DNA of 64,000 bases from Novosphingobium album (ex Liu et al. 2023) (GCF_029076845.1 NZ_JARESE010000098.1:24068-88067); one strand, 5' to 3'; positions 7,966-17,215 are shown, numbered from the stretch's first letter. A program made the numbers and translations. Notes: generated by a model from the letters alone, not told the origin.

Positions 7966-9656
7966 CCCAGGCGGCCTTCGGGCCCAAGCTCGCGACGGTG
8001 CTCCGCGAGGGTTATACTGCAAAGACCTTCCGAGCCGACACCATTGCCGGGTTGACGGTTGCGATCGTGGCGCTCCCACTCGCAATGGCGCTGGGGATCG
8101 CCAGTGGTGCTTCCCCCGACAAAGGTCTGATCACGGCTGTCGTCGCCGGCTTCCTGATCTCAGCTCTTGGCGGTTCGCGTGTTCAGGTGGGTGGCCCCAC
8201 CGGCGCTTTCGTCGTCGTCATTTTCAACGTCATCGCCAAGCATGGTTATGATGGACTACTCATCGCCACGCTACTCGCGGGACTTATCCTCATTCTCGCA
8301 GGCGTCTTCCGCCTCGGCCAGATCATCAAATATATTCCGCATCCGGTGGTGACCGGATTCACGGCCGGCATTGCCGTGATCATCGCCTCGAGCCAGGTGA
8401 AGGATTTTCTTGGCCTCTCAGTCGACAAGGTGCCCGCCGATTTCATCCCCAAGTGGCAGGCCTATCTGGGCGCGATTCCGACGATCAGCGCAGCCACCGT
8501 AGCGGTCGGGATAGGCGCGCTCGCGATCATCATCGCTCTGCGCAAGCTCGCGCCCAAGCTACCCGGCTTCCTGATCGCGGTACTCGTCACTTCGACTGCC
8601 GTGGCCTTACTCAAACTCCCGGTGGACACCATCGGATCGCGGTTCCCGGACATACCGGCGGGCCTTCCGATGCCGTCATTGCCCGAAATCTCGTTGGCAA
8701 AGATCAATGCCGTCCTGCCATCGGCCTTCACCATTGCCTTCCTTGCGGGCATCGAGGCCCTGCTGTCGGCCGTGGTGGCGGATGGCATGGCTGGAACCCG
8801 GCATCGTTCCAATCAGGAGTTGATCGGACAGGGCGTCGCCAACCTGGGCTCGGCGCTGTTCGGCGGCCTTCCGGCCACGGGCGCGATCGCGCGGACGGCG
8901 ACCAACATTCGTTCAGGAGCGAAGACGCCGGTGGCGGGCATCATGCACGCCGTCTTCCTGCTGCTGTTCATCCTGTTCGCCACCGATCTCATGGCATTCG
9001 TGCCGATGGCCACCCTGGCGGCGATCCTCTTCATGGTCGCCTGGGGTATGAGCGAGTATGAGCGGTTCCTCGCGCTGTTGCGCATGCCCAACAGTGATCG
9101 CTCGGTGCTCCTTCTGACCTTTGGCCTGACGGTTCTCGTCGATCTCACGGTGGCCATCGGCGTCGGCGTGACATTGGCCTCGCTGCTGTTCATGGCGCGC
9201 ATGGCTGAAACGGTGGAGGTCGATGCGAGTGGCAAGCAGGATCCCGACCTCGATTCAGAAGATCTCGATCAGCGTCTAGCCTTGCCCGAGGGTGTTGAGG
9301 TCTTCCGGATCAATGGTCCGTTCTTTTTTGGTGTGGCGGGCGAACTCCTCGATACTCTGCGCCGCCTGGGAGCGGCTCCAAGGGCCATTATTCTGCGGAT
9401 GCGGCTTGTTCCATTGCTCGACGCAAGCGGAGTTCAGGCGCTCGAGGAGTTCATTCGGCAGGCCCGGATTGCCGGTGCCAAGGTCATTCTATCCGGCGTG
9501 CAGCCTCAGCCAAGGTCGATGCTCGAGCGCGTGCGCCTGGGCGATGGTTTCGGCAAGGTCTTCTACGCAGCCGACTATGCGGACGCACAATCGCTCGCAT
9601 CGAGTCTTCTCGATGAGAAAAGTATGCCTGATCGTGATGGAGAAGAAGATGAGTGA
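7962..9656 (+). CDS. SulP-family inorganic anion transporter
   Basis: A 564-residue inner-membrane carrier with the SulP (SLC26) layout: about ten to twelve hydrophobic segments in residues 20-410, including DTIAGLTVAIVALPLAMALG and QVGGPTGAFVV, and a cytoplasmic STAS domain at about 440-550 (GVEVFRINGPFFFGVAGELL, then LLDASGVQALEEF). Members carry sulfate, bicarbonate or related anions and the sequence does not settle which. It overlaps the XRE gene by 4 bp and the PhnA gene by 8 bp, a three-gene operon. Confidence 0.93.
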   Translation: MTQAAFGPKLATVLREGYTAKTFRADTIAGLTVAIVALPLAMALGIASGASPDKGLITAVVAGFLISALGGSRVQVGGPTGAFVVVIFNVIAKHGYDGLLIATLLAGLILILAGVFRLGQIIKYIPHPVVTGFTAGIAVIIASSQVKDFLGLSVDKVPADFIPKWQAYLGAIPTISAATVAVGIGALAIIIALRKLAPKLPGFLIAVLVTSTAVALLKLPVDTIGSRFPDIPAGLPMPSLPEISLAKINAVLPSAFTIAFLAGIEALLSAVVADGMAGTRHRSNQELIGQGVANLGSALFGGLPATGAIARTATNIRSGAKTPVAGIMHAVFLLLFILFATDLMAFVPMATLAAILFMVAWGMSEYERFLALLRMPNSDRSVLLLTFGLTVLVDLTVAIGVGVTLASLLFMARMAETVEVDASGKQDPDLDSEDLDQRLALPEGVEVFRINGPFFFGVAGELLDTLRRLGAAPRAIILRMRLVPLLDASGVQALEEFIRQARIAGAKVILSGVQPQPRSMLERVRLGDGFGKVFYAADYADAQSLASSLLDEKSMPDRDGEEDE

Positions 9657-9951
9657 CGAAGATTATGTCTTTGACGAGGAAACCGGCGAATGGATGCCGG
9701 CTTCGGAGCTGGAAGCGCGGCGCGTCCAGTCCAGCCAGGTCGAGGTACGCGACGCTGTGGGAAATATCCTCGCCGATGGTGACCAGGTCACGCTGATCAA
9801 GGATCTCGAGGTGAAGGGCGCGGGCCAGACCTTGAGGCGCGGTACACTTATCAAGTCTATCCGGCTCACCGGAGATCCTCAGGAAATCGATTGCAAATAT
9901 GAGGGCATCAAAGGGCTTGTCCTTCGCGCCGAGTTTGTTCGGAAGCGCTGA
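9649..9951 (+). CDS. PhnA/YjdM domain protein
   Basis: About 100 residues. The C-terminal part, VRDAVGNILADGDQVTLIKDLEVKGAGQTLRRGTLIK followed by CKYEGIKGLVLRAEFVRK, is the PhnA (YjdM) SH3-like domain. The N-terminal zinc ribbon of full-length YjdM is replaced by an acidic DEDYVFDEETGEWMP segment. Despite the name the family has no proven role in phosphonate use. ATG at 9649 has GGAG 7 bases upstream; ATG at 9637 is an alternative. The gene overlaps the end of the SulP gene. Confidence 0.85.
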   Translation: MSDEDYVFDEETGEWMPASELEARRVQSSQVEVRDAVGNILADGDQVTLIKDLEVKGAGQTLRRGTLIKSIRLTGDPQEIDCKYEGIKGLVLRAEFVRKR

Positions 9952-9981
9952 ACATAGATAGAAAGACAGGGAAGGAGACCA

Positions 9982-10430
9982 TTGGAAACCATCACGATCG
10001 TTCTTCTATTTCTGCTTACCGTGATCGTGAGCGGCGTGCTCTCCCGAATGGTTCCTCTGTCTTTGCCCCGGCTACTGCTCCAGATCACGTTGGGCGCGGC
10101 GATCGGCTTGGTCGCCGACTAGCGGGTTACCCTCGACCCTGAGATATTCTTCCTTTTATTCCTGCCACCGCTGTTGTTCCTCGATGGCTAGCGCATTCCC
10201 CGCGAGGAGCTGTTCAAGGATGGCAAGACCGTCGTCGAACTGGCGCTCGGCCTGGTCATCTTCACGGACGTCGGCATGGGATTCTTCATTCATTGGATGA
10301 TCCCTGCAATGCCACTTGCGGTGGCTTTTGCACTGGCAGCCGTTGTCTCGCCGACGGACCCGATTGCCGTTTCGGCAATTGCGCAGCGCACGCCCATCCC
10401 CAAGCGGATGATGCATATATTGGAGGGGGA
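9982..10430 (+). pseudogene. Truncated CPA1-type Na+/H+ antiporter with two amber codons
   Basis: Read from a TTG at 9982 with GAAGGAG upstream, the frame gives the start of a cation/proton antiporter: LFLLTVIVSGVLSRMVPLSLP, TLDPEIFFLLFLPPLLFLDG, then VVSPTDPIAVSAIAQRTPIPKRMMHILEGE. TAG interrupts it at 10120-10122 and at 10189-10191, the second standing where relatives have Trp (LFLDGWRIPREEL). Homology ends abruptly near 10430 just after LEGE, so most of the transporter is gone. Two stops plus truncation make this a decayed gene. It follows PhnA by 30 bp. Confidence 0.88.
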
Positions 10431-10486
10431 ACCGAGGGTTTGCGTCGATACGGCGCCTGCGCTTTCCAATCGTCCAACTCGCGCGG

Positions 10487-10825
10487 CTATCCGTCGTGGC
10501 TGTCCACCGCATCGAGCACGCGTCCCGAATAGACCAGTGCCGCACCCGCATTGAGCGCCACCGCGACACCCAGGGCTTCGGCGATCTCCTCCCGGCTTGC
10601 GCCTTCCTTCAGCGCCGCCTTGCTATGCACGGTGATGCAACCATCGCAGCGGGTCGTCACGGCGACCGCCAGCGCGATCAGTTCGCGCGTCTTGCCGTCG
10701 AGATGGCCGGTTTTCGCGCCCGCCCCGGAAAGCGTCTGATAGCCTTTGAGCGTATCGGGGCTGAGTTTGCCCAGTTCGCCGATCCGACCCAGAATCTCGT
10801 TGCGATACTCAACCCAGTCCAACAT
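10487..10825 (-). CDS. Carboxymuconolactone decarboxylase / AhpD-like protein
   Basis: A 112-residue member of the CMD/AhpD family. The redox CxxC pair with following His is visible in TTRCDGCITVHSKAALKEGAS, followed by the conserved EEIAEALGVAVALNAGAAL helix. CxxC members usually act as peroxidase-linked disulfide reductases rather than decarboxylases. It is the last gene of the minus-strand stress cluster, 26 bp after the OsmC gene. Its 3' end lies next to the broken antiporter, which may mark a recombination edge. Confidence 0.9.
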   Translation of the reverse strand: MLDWVEYRNEILGRIGELGKLSPDTLKGYQTLSGAGAKTGHLDGKTRELIALAVAVTTRCDGCITVHSKAALKEGASREEIAEALGVAVALNAGAALVYSGRVLDAVDSHDG

Positions 10826-10851
10826 GGTCCGTCTCCTTGGCTACGGACGCG

Positions 10852-11280
10852 TCATGCGTCTCGCAATTGTGTGTCGATGACGACCCCGGATTTGAGCGTC
10901 AGCGTAACCGGCGTGCGTTCGGCGATGTCGGCAAGGCGGCCGCGCTGCTCTTCGCTCAGATCGCCTTCGAGCGTGATAACCCGTTCGATGCGGCTTGCCT
11001 CGCCTTCGCGGATAAATCGCAATTCGACATGCGCCTGGCGCAAATCCCAGCCTTTTCGCGCCGCATACATGCGCAGGGTCATCATGGTGCAGGCACCGAG
11101 TCCTGAAAGCAGATATTCATAAGGCGCCGGCCCAGCATCCTCGCCGCCCAGTGCCTTGCGTTCATCGGCGACAAGGACGTAGCGCTGCGCCTTCATGTCC
11201 ACCCGATAATCCTGCTTACCGATGGTACCGGCAACGCGTGCGATCACTTGAGCGGCCGGCACGGATGTTTCACTGCTCAT
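10852..11280 (-). CDS. OsmC-family protein with one redox Cys replaced
   Basis: A 142-residue OsmC/YhfA-type protein. The first redox Cys is clear in YLLSGLGACTMMTLRMYA. In active hydroperoxide reductases a second Cys sits in a CPV motif; here the aligned site reads AERTPVTLTL, so Thr replaces it. The protein may thus lack peroxidase activity or use a partner thiol, perhaps the neighbouring AhpD-like CxxC protein. It overlaps the upstream pirin gene by 4 bp, so it belongs to that operon. Confidence 0.9.
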   Translation of the reverse strand: MSSETSVPAAQVIARVAGTIGKQDYRVDMKAQRYVLVADERKALGGEDAGPAPYEYLLSGLGACTMMTLRMYAARKGWDLRQAHVELRFIREGEASRIERVITLEGDLSEEQRGRLADIAERTPVTLTLKSGVVIDTQLRDA

Positions 11281-12173
11281 GACATTGCCGGGGCGGGATG
11301 ACCGGGATCAGGCGGCAGCGGAATGAAGCTGTCATGATCGAGGTCGGGAAGCTTCATGCGCTGCGCGCGCCAGTCGGCCTTGGCCTGCACGATGCGTTCT
11401 TTCGACGAAGAAACGAAATTCCAGTCGATGAAGCGCGGACCGATCGGTTCGCCGCCAATGGCCATGACGACAGATGGTTCGAGCGCCTGAATCGTAGCCG
11501 TCCGACCGGGTGACAGGACGGCCATCCGCCCGGCTTCGATGCGCTGGCCAGCCACTTCGACCGCGCCGCCGGTGACATAGATCGCGCGCTCGGGATAGTC
11601 GGCGGGCAGTTCCGTTCGCGCTCCGGCGTCAAGGTCCCAATGCAGGTAGAAAAGCGGCGAGTGGGTTTTCACATTCGCCTCCAGGCCGAGCGCCTTGCCC
11701 GCCACGAGGCGGCCCCGGAGGCCCTGATCCTCGAACGTCGGAAGGTCGCCCAGGCCATGGTTGGTGAAGGTTGGATCGCATTCTTCGTCGGCTTCGGGTA
11801 GGGCCACCCATGCCTGAATGCCGTGCACGCGTCCGCCTTCGCTGCGCGCGCGTTCGAACCGCTCGCTATGCGTGATGCCCCGGCCCGCCGTCATCCAGTT
11901 CACTTCGCCGGGGAAGATCGCTTGCTCCGAACCGACGCTGTCGCGGTGCATGACCTCTCCTTCGTAAAGGTAGGTGACGGTCGACAACCCGATATGGGGG
12001 TGTGGCCGGACGTCCATCTCCTTTGGTATGCCCGCCGGCAGATCGACGGGTCCCATGTGATCGAAGAAAATGAAAGGGCCGATCATCCGCCGTTTGGCGA
12101 ATGGCAGGACGCGCCCGACTTCGAAACCGCCTCCCAGATCGCGGCGGCGCTGGTCGATCACAAGTTCAATCAT
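11277..12173 (-). CDS. Pirin family protein
   Basis: A 298-residue bicupin of the pirin family. Metal-ligand region RPHPHIGLSTVTYLYEG and HRDS are present in the N-terminal cupin, followed by NWMTAGRGITHSER, all hallmark pirin sequences. Bacterial pirins include quercetin 2,3-dioxygenases and redox-sensing regulators; the role here is unknown. The start at 12173 is chosen because GGAGG lies 4 bases upstream. The longer open frame upstream has no homology. It is followed by OsmC with a 4-bp overlap. Confidence 0.92.
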   Translation of the reverse strand: MIELVIDQRRRDLGGGFEVGRVLPFAKRRMIGPFIFFDHMGPVDLPAGIPKEMDVRPHPHIGLSTVTYLYEGEVMHRDSVGSEQAIFPGEVNWMTAGRGITHSERFERARSEGGRVHGIQAWVALPEADEECDPTFTNHGLGDLPTFEDQGLRGRLVAGKALGLEANVKTHSPLFYLHWDLDAGARTELPADYPERAIYVTGGAVEVAGQRIEAGRMAVLSPGRTATIQALEPSVVMAIGGEPIGPRFIDWNFVSSSKERIVQAKADWRAQRMKLPDLDHDSFIPLPPDPGHPAPAMS

Positions 12174-12307
12174 AGGTCCTCCAGACGGAAAGAACGGTGT
12201 ATCCTGCGGCTGCAATTCACAATTCACCGGCAAAATCCCGGAAAGGCTGGGCGCGATCGGGGGCCGGAGGCCTTTGCCGGAAGTGACAGTTCCGATATGC
12301 CCAGCGT

Positions 12308-13090
12308 TTAATTGAACACCATGCCGCCATCGATCAGGACGGACTGGCCCGTCATGTAGTCGGAATCCGGACCCGCGAGGTAGGATACCAGCGCCGCGAC
12401 GTCGGCGGCTTCGGACATGCGCTGGAGGGCTATCCCTTTGGTGAACTGCGCCATGCCCCAATCGAACGGCTTTCCGGCGTTATCGGCGACGTCCTGCGCG
12501 ATCTGCTGCATCATCGGCGTATTGACGATGCCAGGGCAGTAGGCGTTCACCGTAATTCCGAGCGGCGCGAGATCACGCGCAGCGGTCTGGGTGATACCGC
12601 GCACCGCAAACTTGGAACCACAGTAGATGGCCAGCTCGGGATTTCCGACATGGCCGGCCTGCGAGCAGGCACTGATGATCTTGCCGCCGTGACCCAGCGC
12701 CTTGAAGGTCTTTACCGCAGCCTGGATGCCCCACAGAACGCCGCCGACATTGATGTCGAACGTCTTGCGATAAATTTCTGGGGTGATCGTTTCGATTGGC
12801 GTCGTCGGCGCGATACCGGCATTGTTGATCACCACGTCGAGACCGCCACATTGCGACGCCGACTTTTCGACCGCGGCGAAGACCGAGTCCCGATCGGCCA
12901 CATCGACCTCGATAGCGAAGGCCTTGCCGCCAGCAGCGTTGATCCTGTCGGCAACGTTAGTGGCTGTGCTCAGGTTCAGATCGGCGCAGGCAACGGCAAA
13001 GCCATCTTCCGCCAGACGCAGCGCGATTGCCTCGCCGATGCCCTGACCTGCGCCTGTAATGAAGGCAACTTTTCCAGATACTCTGGACAT
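12308..13090 (-). CDS. Short-chain dehydrogenase/reductase (acetoin/butanediol dehydrogenase-like)
   Basis: A 260-residue classical SDR. The Rossmann motif TGAGQGIGEA, the NNAG motif, catalytic Ser in ISACSQAGHVG and the Tyr-Lys pair in AIYCGSKFAV are present. The internal sequence resembles meso-2,3-butanediol or diacetyl reductases, though substrate calls within SDRs are weak. The start at 13090 has AGAGGAG upstream. It lies in a run of minus-strand genes with pirins and hydrolases that look like one stress regulon. Confidence 0.9.
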   Translation of the reverse strand: MSRVSGKVAFITGAGQGIGEAIALRLAEDGFAVACADLNLSTATNVADRINAAGGKAFAIEVDVADRDSVFAAVEKSASQCGGLDVVINNAGIAPTTPIETITPEIYRKTFDINVGGVLWGIQAAVKTFKALGHGGKIISACSQAGHVGNPELAIYCGSKFAVRGITQTAARDLAPLGITVNAYCPGIVNTPMMQQIAQDVADNAGKPFDWGMAQFTKGIALQRMSEAADVAALVSYLAGPDSDYMTGQSVLIDGGMVFN

Positions 13091-13183
13091 GTCAGGCTCC
13101 TCTCTCATGGTAACTACGATCTTGGTCATCCGTCCTGGCCCGACGGAAAGAACGCCGCCGGGCCAGGCAGGTTGCGCTTCTCG

Positions 13184-13813
13184 TTATTCCGCGTCTTTCT
13201 CGGGATTCGAGCCATCGGCATTCTGGAAGACATACATGAAACCCGGAACGGTATCCGTCCGTGCCCAGTCGCGCTGCAACTCGCACCAGAGCTGGGTCTT
13301 GCTGATGAGCGTGCCGCCCGCCTGTTCGATCCGGCGCAGCGCAGCTTCATGTGCAGTCAGCGATGTGCCGCCAACCGCATCGGCCACTACATAGACCTCG
13401 TACCCTTCCTTCAGCGCGTCGAGCGCCGGGAAGGCGAGACAGGCCTCGGTCCACAGCGCAGTCATGATCAGTTTCTTGCGGCCGGTCGCCTCGACCGCCT
13501 TTTTGAACTCGACGTCTTCCCAGCTGTTGATGGCGGTGCGGTCGTATGTGGGCAGGTGGCCGAGCAGCTCTTGCAGTTCGGCAATGGGCGGCTTGTTGGC
13601 CCCGGTCTGCACGTTCACGGTCGAATGCACGATCGGCACATCGTAGTTGAGAGCGGCCTTGGCGGAACTGACGAGGTTGAAGACCATCTCCTGCGGATCC
13701 ATCGAGCGGATCGAGGATATCTGAATTGGCTGATAGTCGATGATGATGAACGCAGAATTCTCAGGCGTCAGCAAATGGTCCTTGAGCGGATCGCGCCGGG
13801 TTTCACTTGTCAT
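13184..13813 (-). CDS. YcaC-like isochorismatase-family hydrolase
   Basis: A 209-residue hydrolase of the YcaC type. Catalytic Asp is in FIIIDYQPIQ, Lys in the GRKKLIM segment and the nucleophilic Cys in LWTEACLAFPALDALKEG. YcaC-like proteins are octameric enzymes of unknown substrate, often found next to pirins. The start at 13813 has AAAGGAG upstream. It sits between an SDR and a pirin on the same strand with gaps of 93 and 60 bp. Confidence 0.9.
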   Translation of the reverse strand: MTSETRRDPLKDHLLTPENSAFIIIDYQPIQISSIRSMDPQEMVFNLVSSAKAALNYDVPIVHSTVNVQTGANKPPIAELQELLGHLPTYDRTAINSWEDVEFKKAVEATGRKKLIMTALWTEACLAFPALDALKEGYEVYVVADAVGGTSLTAHEAALRRIEQAGGTLISKTQLWCELQRDWARTDTVPGFMYVFQNADGSNPEKDAE

Positions 13814-13873
13814 AGTCCTGCTCCTTTGCGGGTTATTCCTCTTATCCCAAGGCGACAGAGGGGATTTCGCGTA

Positions 13874-14734
13874 TCAGGCAGCCGCTTTCCCAAAACGGCC
13901 GGAATTGAAGTCATCGATCGCGGTGCGGATTTCAGCCTCGCTGTTCATCACGAATGGACCGTAACCGACGACGGGCTCGTCGATCGGCTCGCCGGTCATC
14001 ACCAGGATCATGGCCTTGCCATCGGTGTGAAGGGTCACGTCTTCACCTTCGACCGAAAGGCGCGCGATCTCGGCCGCGCCGACACCCTCGCCATCCACGG
14101 TGATGTGACCCGAAAGGACCGCGATCATCGCATTATGTCCTTCCGGCAGGGCGAGGCGCACATCCTTGTCGGCCTCAAGCCGCATGTCCCACAGATTGAT
14201 CGGCGAGAAGGTCCGCGCGGGGCCGCTCATGCCGTCCAGTTCCCCCGCGATGATCCGTGCGGTGCCGCCATCGATGGCGATCGTCGGGATCTGATCCGCC
14301 GTGATGCCCTGATAGGAGGCGGGCTTCATCTTGTCGTTTGCGGGCAGGTTCACCCAAAGCTGGACCATGTGGAACGGGCCGCCCGTCTTGGAGAAGCCTT
14401 CCGAATGATATTCTTCGTGGATGATACCGCCGGCCGCCGTCATCCACTGGACGTCGCCTGCACCGATGGTGCCGCCGCCGCCGCTCGAGTCCCGGTGGCT
14501 GACCTCGCCATCATAGACGATGGTCACGGTCTCAAATCCGCGATGGGGGTGCTGGCCGACGCCGCGCGGCGAGGCCGCGTTGGGCTCGAACATGTAAGGC
14601 GCCGCGTAATCGAGCAGCAGAAAGGGGCTGATCGCCTTCGTGTCGCCATGATAGCTGAACAGCGAATGGACGGGGAACCCATCGCCAACCCAATGGCTGC
14701 CGCTGGAGCGGAGAATGTCGACAAGTGTCTTCAT
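13874..14734 (-). CDS. Pirin family protein (second copy)
   Basis: A 286-residue pirin, distinct from that at 11277-12173. The N-terminal cupin shows QHPHRGFETVTIVYDGEVSHRDS and VQWMTAAGGIIHEEYHS, the metal-binding signatures. The C-terminal cupin ends with PFVMNSEAEIRTAIDDFNSGRFG, typical of this branch. ATG at 14734 (MKTLVDILR) is preferred over ATG at 14764. It is the first gene of the minus-strand cluster and is divergent from an HxlR regulator. Confidence 0.92.
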   Translation of the reverse strand: MKTLVDILRSSGSHWVGDGFPVHSLFSYHGDTKAISPFLLLDYAAPYMFEPNAASPRGVGQHPHRGFETVTIVYDGEVSHRDSSGGGGTIGAGDVQWMTAAGGIIHEEYHSEGFSKTGGPFHMVQLWVNLPANDKMKPASYQGITADQIPTIAIDGGTARIIAGELDGMSGPARTFSPINLWDMRLEADKDVRLALPEGHNAMIAVLSGHITVDGEGVGAAEIARLSVEGEDVTLHTDGKAMILVMTGEPIDEPVVGYGPFVMNSEAEIRTAIDDFNSGRFGKAAA

Positions 14735-14868
14735 GGCACTGCTTTCAAGGGCAGCCTTGGGCAAGCCCGGCTGCCGGGGCTTTTATTGCGTCATGCCGTA
14801 CATTAAGTAACGCAATATACTGAAGGCAAGTACGGTCCTGAAGGATACTGTAAGTTGGAGTCGCTGCC
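14735..14868. promoter_or_regulatory. Divergent promoter region of the pirin cluster and HxlR gene
   Basis: A 134-bp gap whose central part (14795-14855) is more AT-rich than its surroundings and contains paired AGTA/TACT half-sites around 14830-14852. HxlR-type regulators commonly bind such short dyads at divergent promoters. The assignment is by position and composition only. Confidence 0.4.
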
Positions 14869-15252
14869 GTGAGGAACGAGCCTGAGACTATCAGAGAGAA
14901 GACACCTGATCAGCCCAAAGGTTGCCCCGCCGAGACAACGTTGGAGTTTCTGTCGGGCAAATGGCGGCCGATGATCATTTACTGGCTGTTACAGGGGTCC
15001 CGCCGGTTCAACCAGCTCCAGCGTGACCTTGGCGGCATCACCCACCGAACGCTCGCCAAGACCTTGAGGGAGATGGAGGCGAGTGGGTTGCTGACGCGCA
15101 GGGATCATGGCGAAATTCCGCCGCGCGTCGATTACGCGCTCACCCCGAGAGGCAAGAGTCTTGAGCCGGTGCTGATCGCCATGGCTAAATGGGCTGAAGA
15201 TCATCAGCGTGATGCCCGATCACCGACATCATCGGCCATCCCTACGCGCTGA
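14869..15252 (+). CDS. HxlR-family transcriptional regulator
   Basis: A 127-residue winged-helix regulator of the HxlR/MarR-like group. PKGCPAETTLEFLSGKWRPMII is the family signature, including the N-terminal Cys that in YodB/QorR-type members senses quinones and other electrophiles. ITHRTLAKTLREMEASGLLTR is the recognition helix and wing. It starts with GTG at 14869. It is divergent from a cluster of pirins, SDR, OsmC and AhpD-like genes, which supports a role as their electrophile-responsive repressor. That link is inferred. Confidence 0.9.
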   Translation: MRNEPETIREKTPDQPKGCPAETTLEFLSGKWRPMIIYWLLQGSRRFNQLQRDLGGITHRTLAKTLREMEASGLLTRRDHGEIPPRVDYALTPRGKSLEPVLIAMAKWAEDHQRDARSPTSSAIPTR

Positions 15253-15330
15253 GACGGCCCCTCGGCATACTCGCCGATTTCAGGGCGGTGCCCGAACGTC
15301 TCGTTTGCATGGGCTGCACCAGGCTGGAAG

Positions 15331-17166
15331 CTAGGCGAGGAGCTGTCCGAGGATCGTCCCGGCCGACGGCATGGGCACGAAGATCCTGGTGCGATACTGG
15401 ATGATCTCGGTGAAGCAGCCGATCGATTTCAGCCATGCCAGGCGGTCGTGAGGACAGCCGACGAGCTCCATGCGCGGCGCTCCGTTGACAACGGAGCGCT
15501 TGATGGTGAGCGGGAACGGGTGCGAGACGTCGATGCTGCGCCCCGCGGACACCGCCTTCGCGATGGCATCGGGGGGAAGCGTCTCGGTTCGATCGATCCC
15601 GAGCTTGGTGAAGAGCTGGGGCACATGATCGTCAAAAACGAGGCGTCCGAGCCACGAGCGCCCTTCCCCATCGACGATGCGATTGACCGCCATGTGGTCG
15701 CTCGGCAGCGCCGACCAGATCGGCAATAGCAGGCCCGTCGCCAGCCGGATCGTCTCGCTGTCGACGGTCTCGCGGGCGACCTCGGCTTCCGCCGACCATT
15801 CGGCGCTGAAGGTCTCGCGATCGACCTCCTCCCAGGAGGATTCGTAGAGGTCATCCTCGCGCATATATTCGTTGCGGGTCGGCCGCATCATCTCGACGCG
15901 CGGGATCGGCGTGCCCTCCTTCTCCTCCATGAGCGAGCGCGCCCGGGTCCGCAGCGCCGCCTTGCCGGATTTGCGGTTGATCATGAAGGCGGCGCTCGCG
16001 TCACCATCGGCAATGCGCAGGATGCGTTCGAGCGAGACCGGATTGCGGCGCCGCGCGATCTCGATGGTGAGGAGATGCGAGGTGGCGCCAGTCCGTGCAT
16101 CGGTGCGCAGCACGACGTCGTCGATGAGCGTCGCCTGGTCGACGAGGATCGTCTCGACGCCCACATCGAGCCGTCCCGCTTCGCGCGCAGCCGAGACGCG
16201 GGTTTCGATCAGCGACAGGAATTCGTCGAAGATGCTGTTCTGGAGCATGATCGGCAACGCGAGGATGCGGTTGAGCCAGCGCTGGATCGGAGGCATCTCG
16301 TCCTTGAGGACGCCGTCCTTGTCGACAAGCTCCAGGCCGGTACGGTGCTGGAAATCGTCGAGCGTCGTGCTCGTGAGCTTGCCCGCTGCGAGCAGGTCGA
16401 ACCAGGAGAGGAGCGCGGCGCAGGCATATTCGCTTTCGAGATTGTCGGCCGGGTCAAACAGTCCCTGCCCGCCGGTCTGCCGCTGGCCGCGCGTGAGCGC
16501 GCCCAGGCTGTCGAGGCGCCGCGCGATCGTGCTGGTGAAGCGCAGCTCGCCCTTGCAGTCGGTTGTCACCGGCCGGAACAGCGGGGTGGTCGCCTGATGC
16601 GTGCGGTGCGTCCGGCCGAGACCCTGGATCGCGCGATCGGCGCGCCAGCCGGGTTCGAGGAGCAGATGGACGCGCTGCTCCTGGTTCAGGACGTCGAGCG
16701 AGGCATGATAGCTCCGGCCGGTGCCGCCGGCGTCGGAGAAGACGAGCATCCGCTTCTTGCCGGCCATGAAGGCGGCGGCTTCGGCCTGGCTGGTGCGGGC
16801 CGACCGGCTCTCGAGCTTCTGCCGGCCGTCGCTCGCGGTGATGAGCCGCTTGGTGCGTCCGGTGACCTCGGCGACGGTGTCGTGCCCGAAATGCTCGAGC
16901 AGGGCGTCGAGCGCGGACATGATGGGCGGCATGGCGCAAAGCTTTTCGATGAGCGCATCGCGCGCTGCCTGCGCTTCGGGATTGTAGACGGGATGGCCGT
17001 CGTCCCCCACCATCGGCAGCGAGCGCGGCGTGCCGGTGTCGTCCTTGAAGATGCGCATCTGCCGCGTCGGGAACGCGCGCTCGAGGTAGTCGATAATGTA
17101 TTCTTTGCAGTCGCAGTTTATGTCGAGCGTGGCGGCGAGAGACGCAGGTTTCCTTCGGTTTTCCAT
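15331..17166 (-). pseudogene. C-terminal half of a strawberry-notch-type helicase gene, split by RIT insertion
   Basis: About 590 residues continue the protein encoded at 20818-23268. From IDYLERAFPTRQM onward there is a superfamily 2 helicase C-terminal domain (FSDAGGTGRSYHASLDVLNQ, then RAIQGLGRTHRTHQ with the arginine-finger region) and a long C-terminal extension typical of bacterial strawberry-notch-like proteins. The first 23 residues, MENRRKPASLAATLDINCDCKEY, come from the inverted repeat of the inserted element, which supplies a new ATG at 17166. So the fragment could be expressed as a separate chain from an element promoter. Confidence 0.85.
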
Positions 17167-17184
17167 GATTTCACTCCAGATAAT
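17099..17184 (+). repeat. Left terminal inverted repeat of the RIT element
   Basis: An 86-bp repeat that matches 20711-20796 in inverse orientation with no mismatch that I can see, from TATTCTTTGCAG at the outer edge to TCCAGATAAT at the inner edge. It contains an outward-facing ATG (17164-17166 on the minus strand) that opens the downstream helicase fragment. Confidence 0.93.
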
Positions 17185-17215
17185 ATGCGGGTTAGAGGGA
17201 GTGTTCGAAGACGGG

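Noticed and set aside
12650..14806. 718-codon plus-strand open frame
   Set aside because: It lies antisense to the SDR, YcaC-like and pirin genes, which have clear motifs. Long shadow frames are common in GC-rich DNA; this one has no ribosome binding site or domain.
15331..17166. Independent complete helicase gene
   Set aside because: Its first 23 codons are from the RIT inverted repeat and the rest continues the protein at 20818-23268, so it is half of a split gene.
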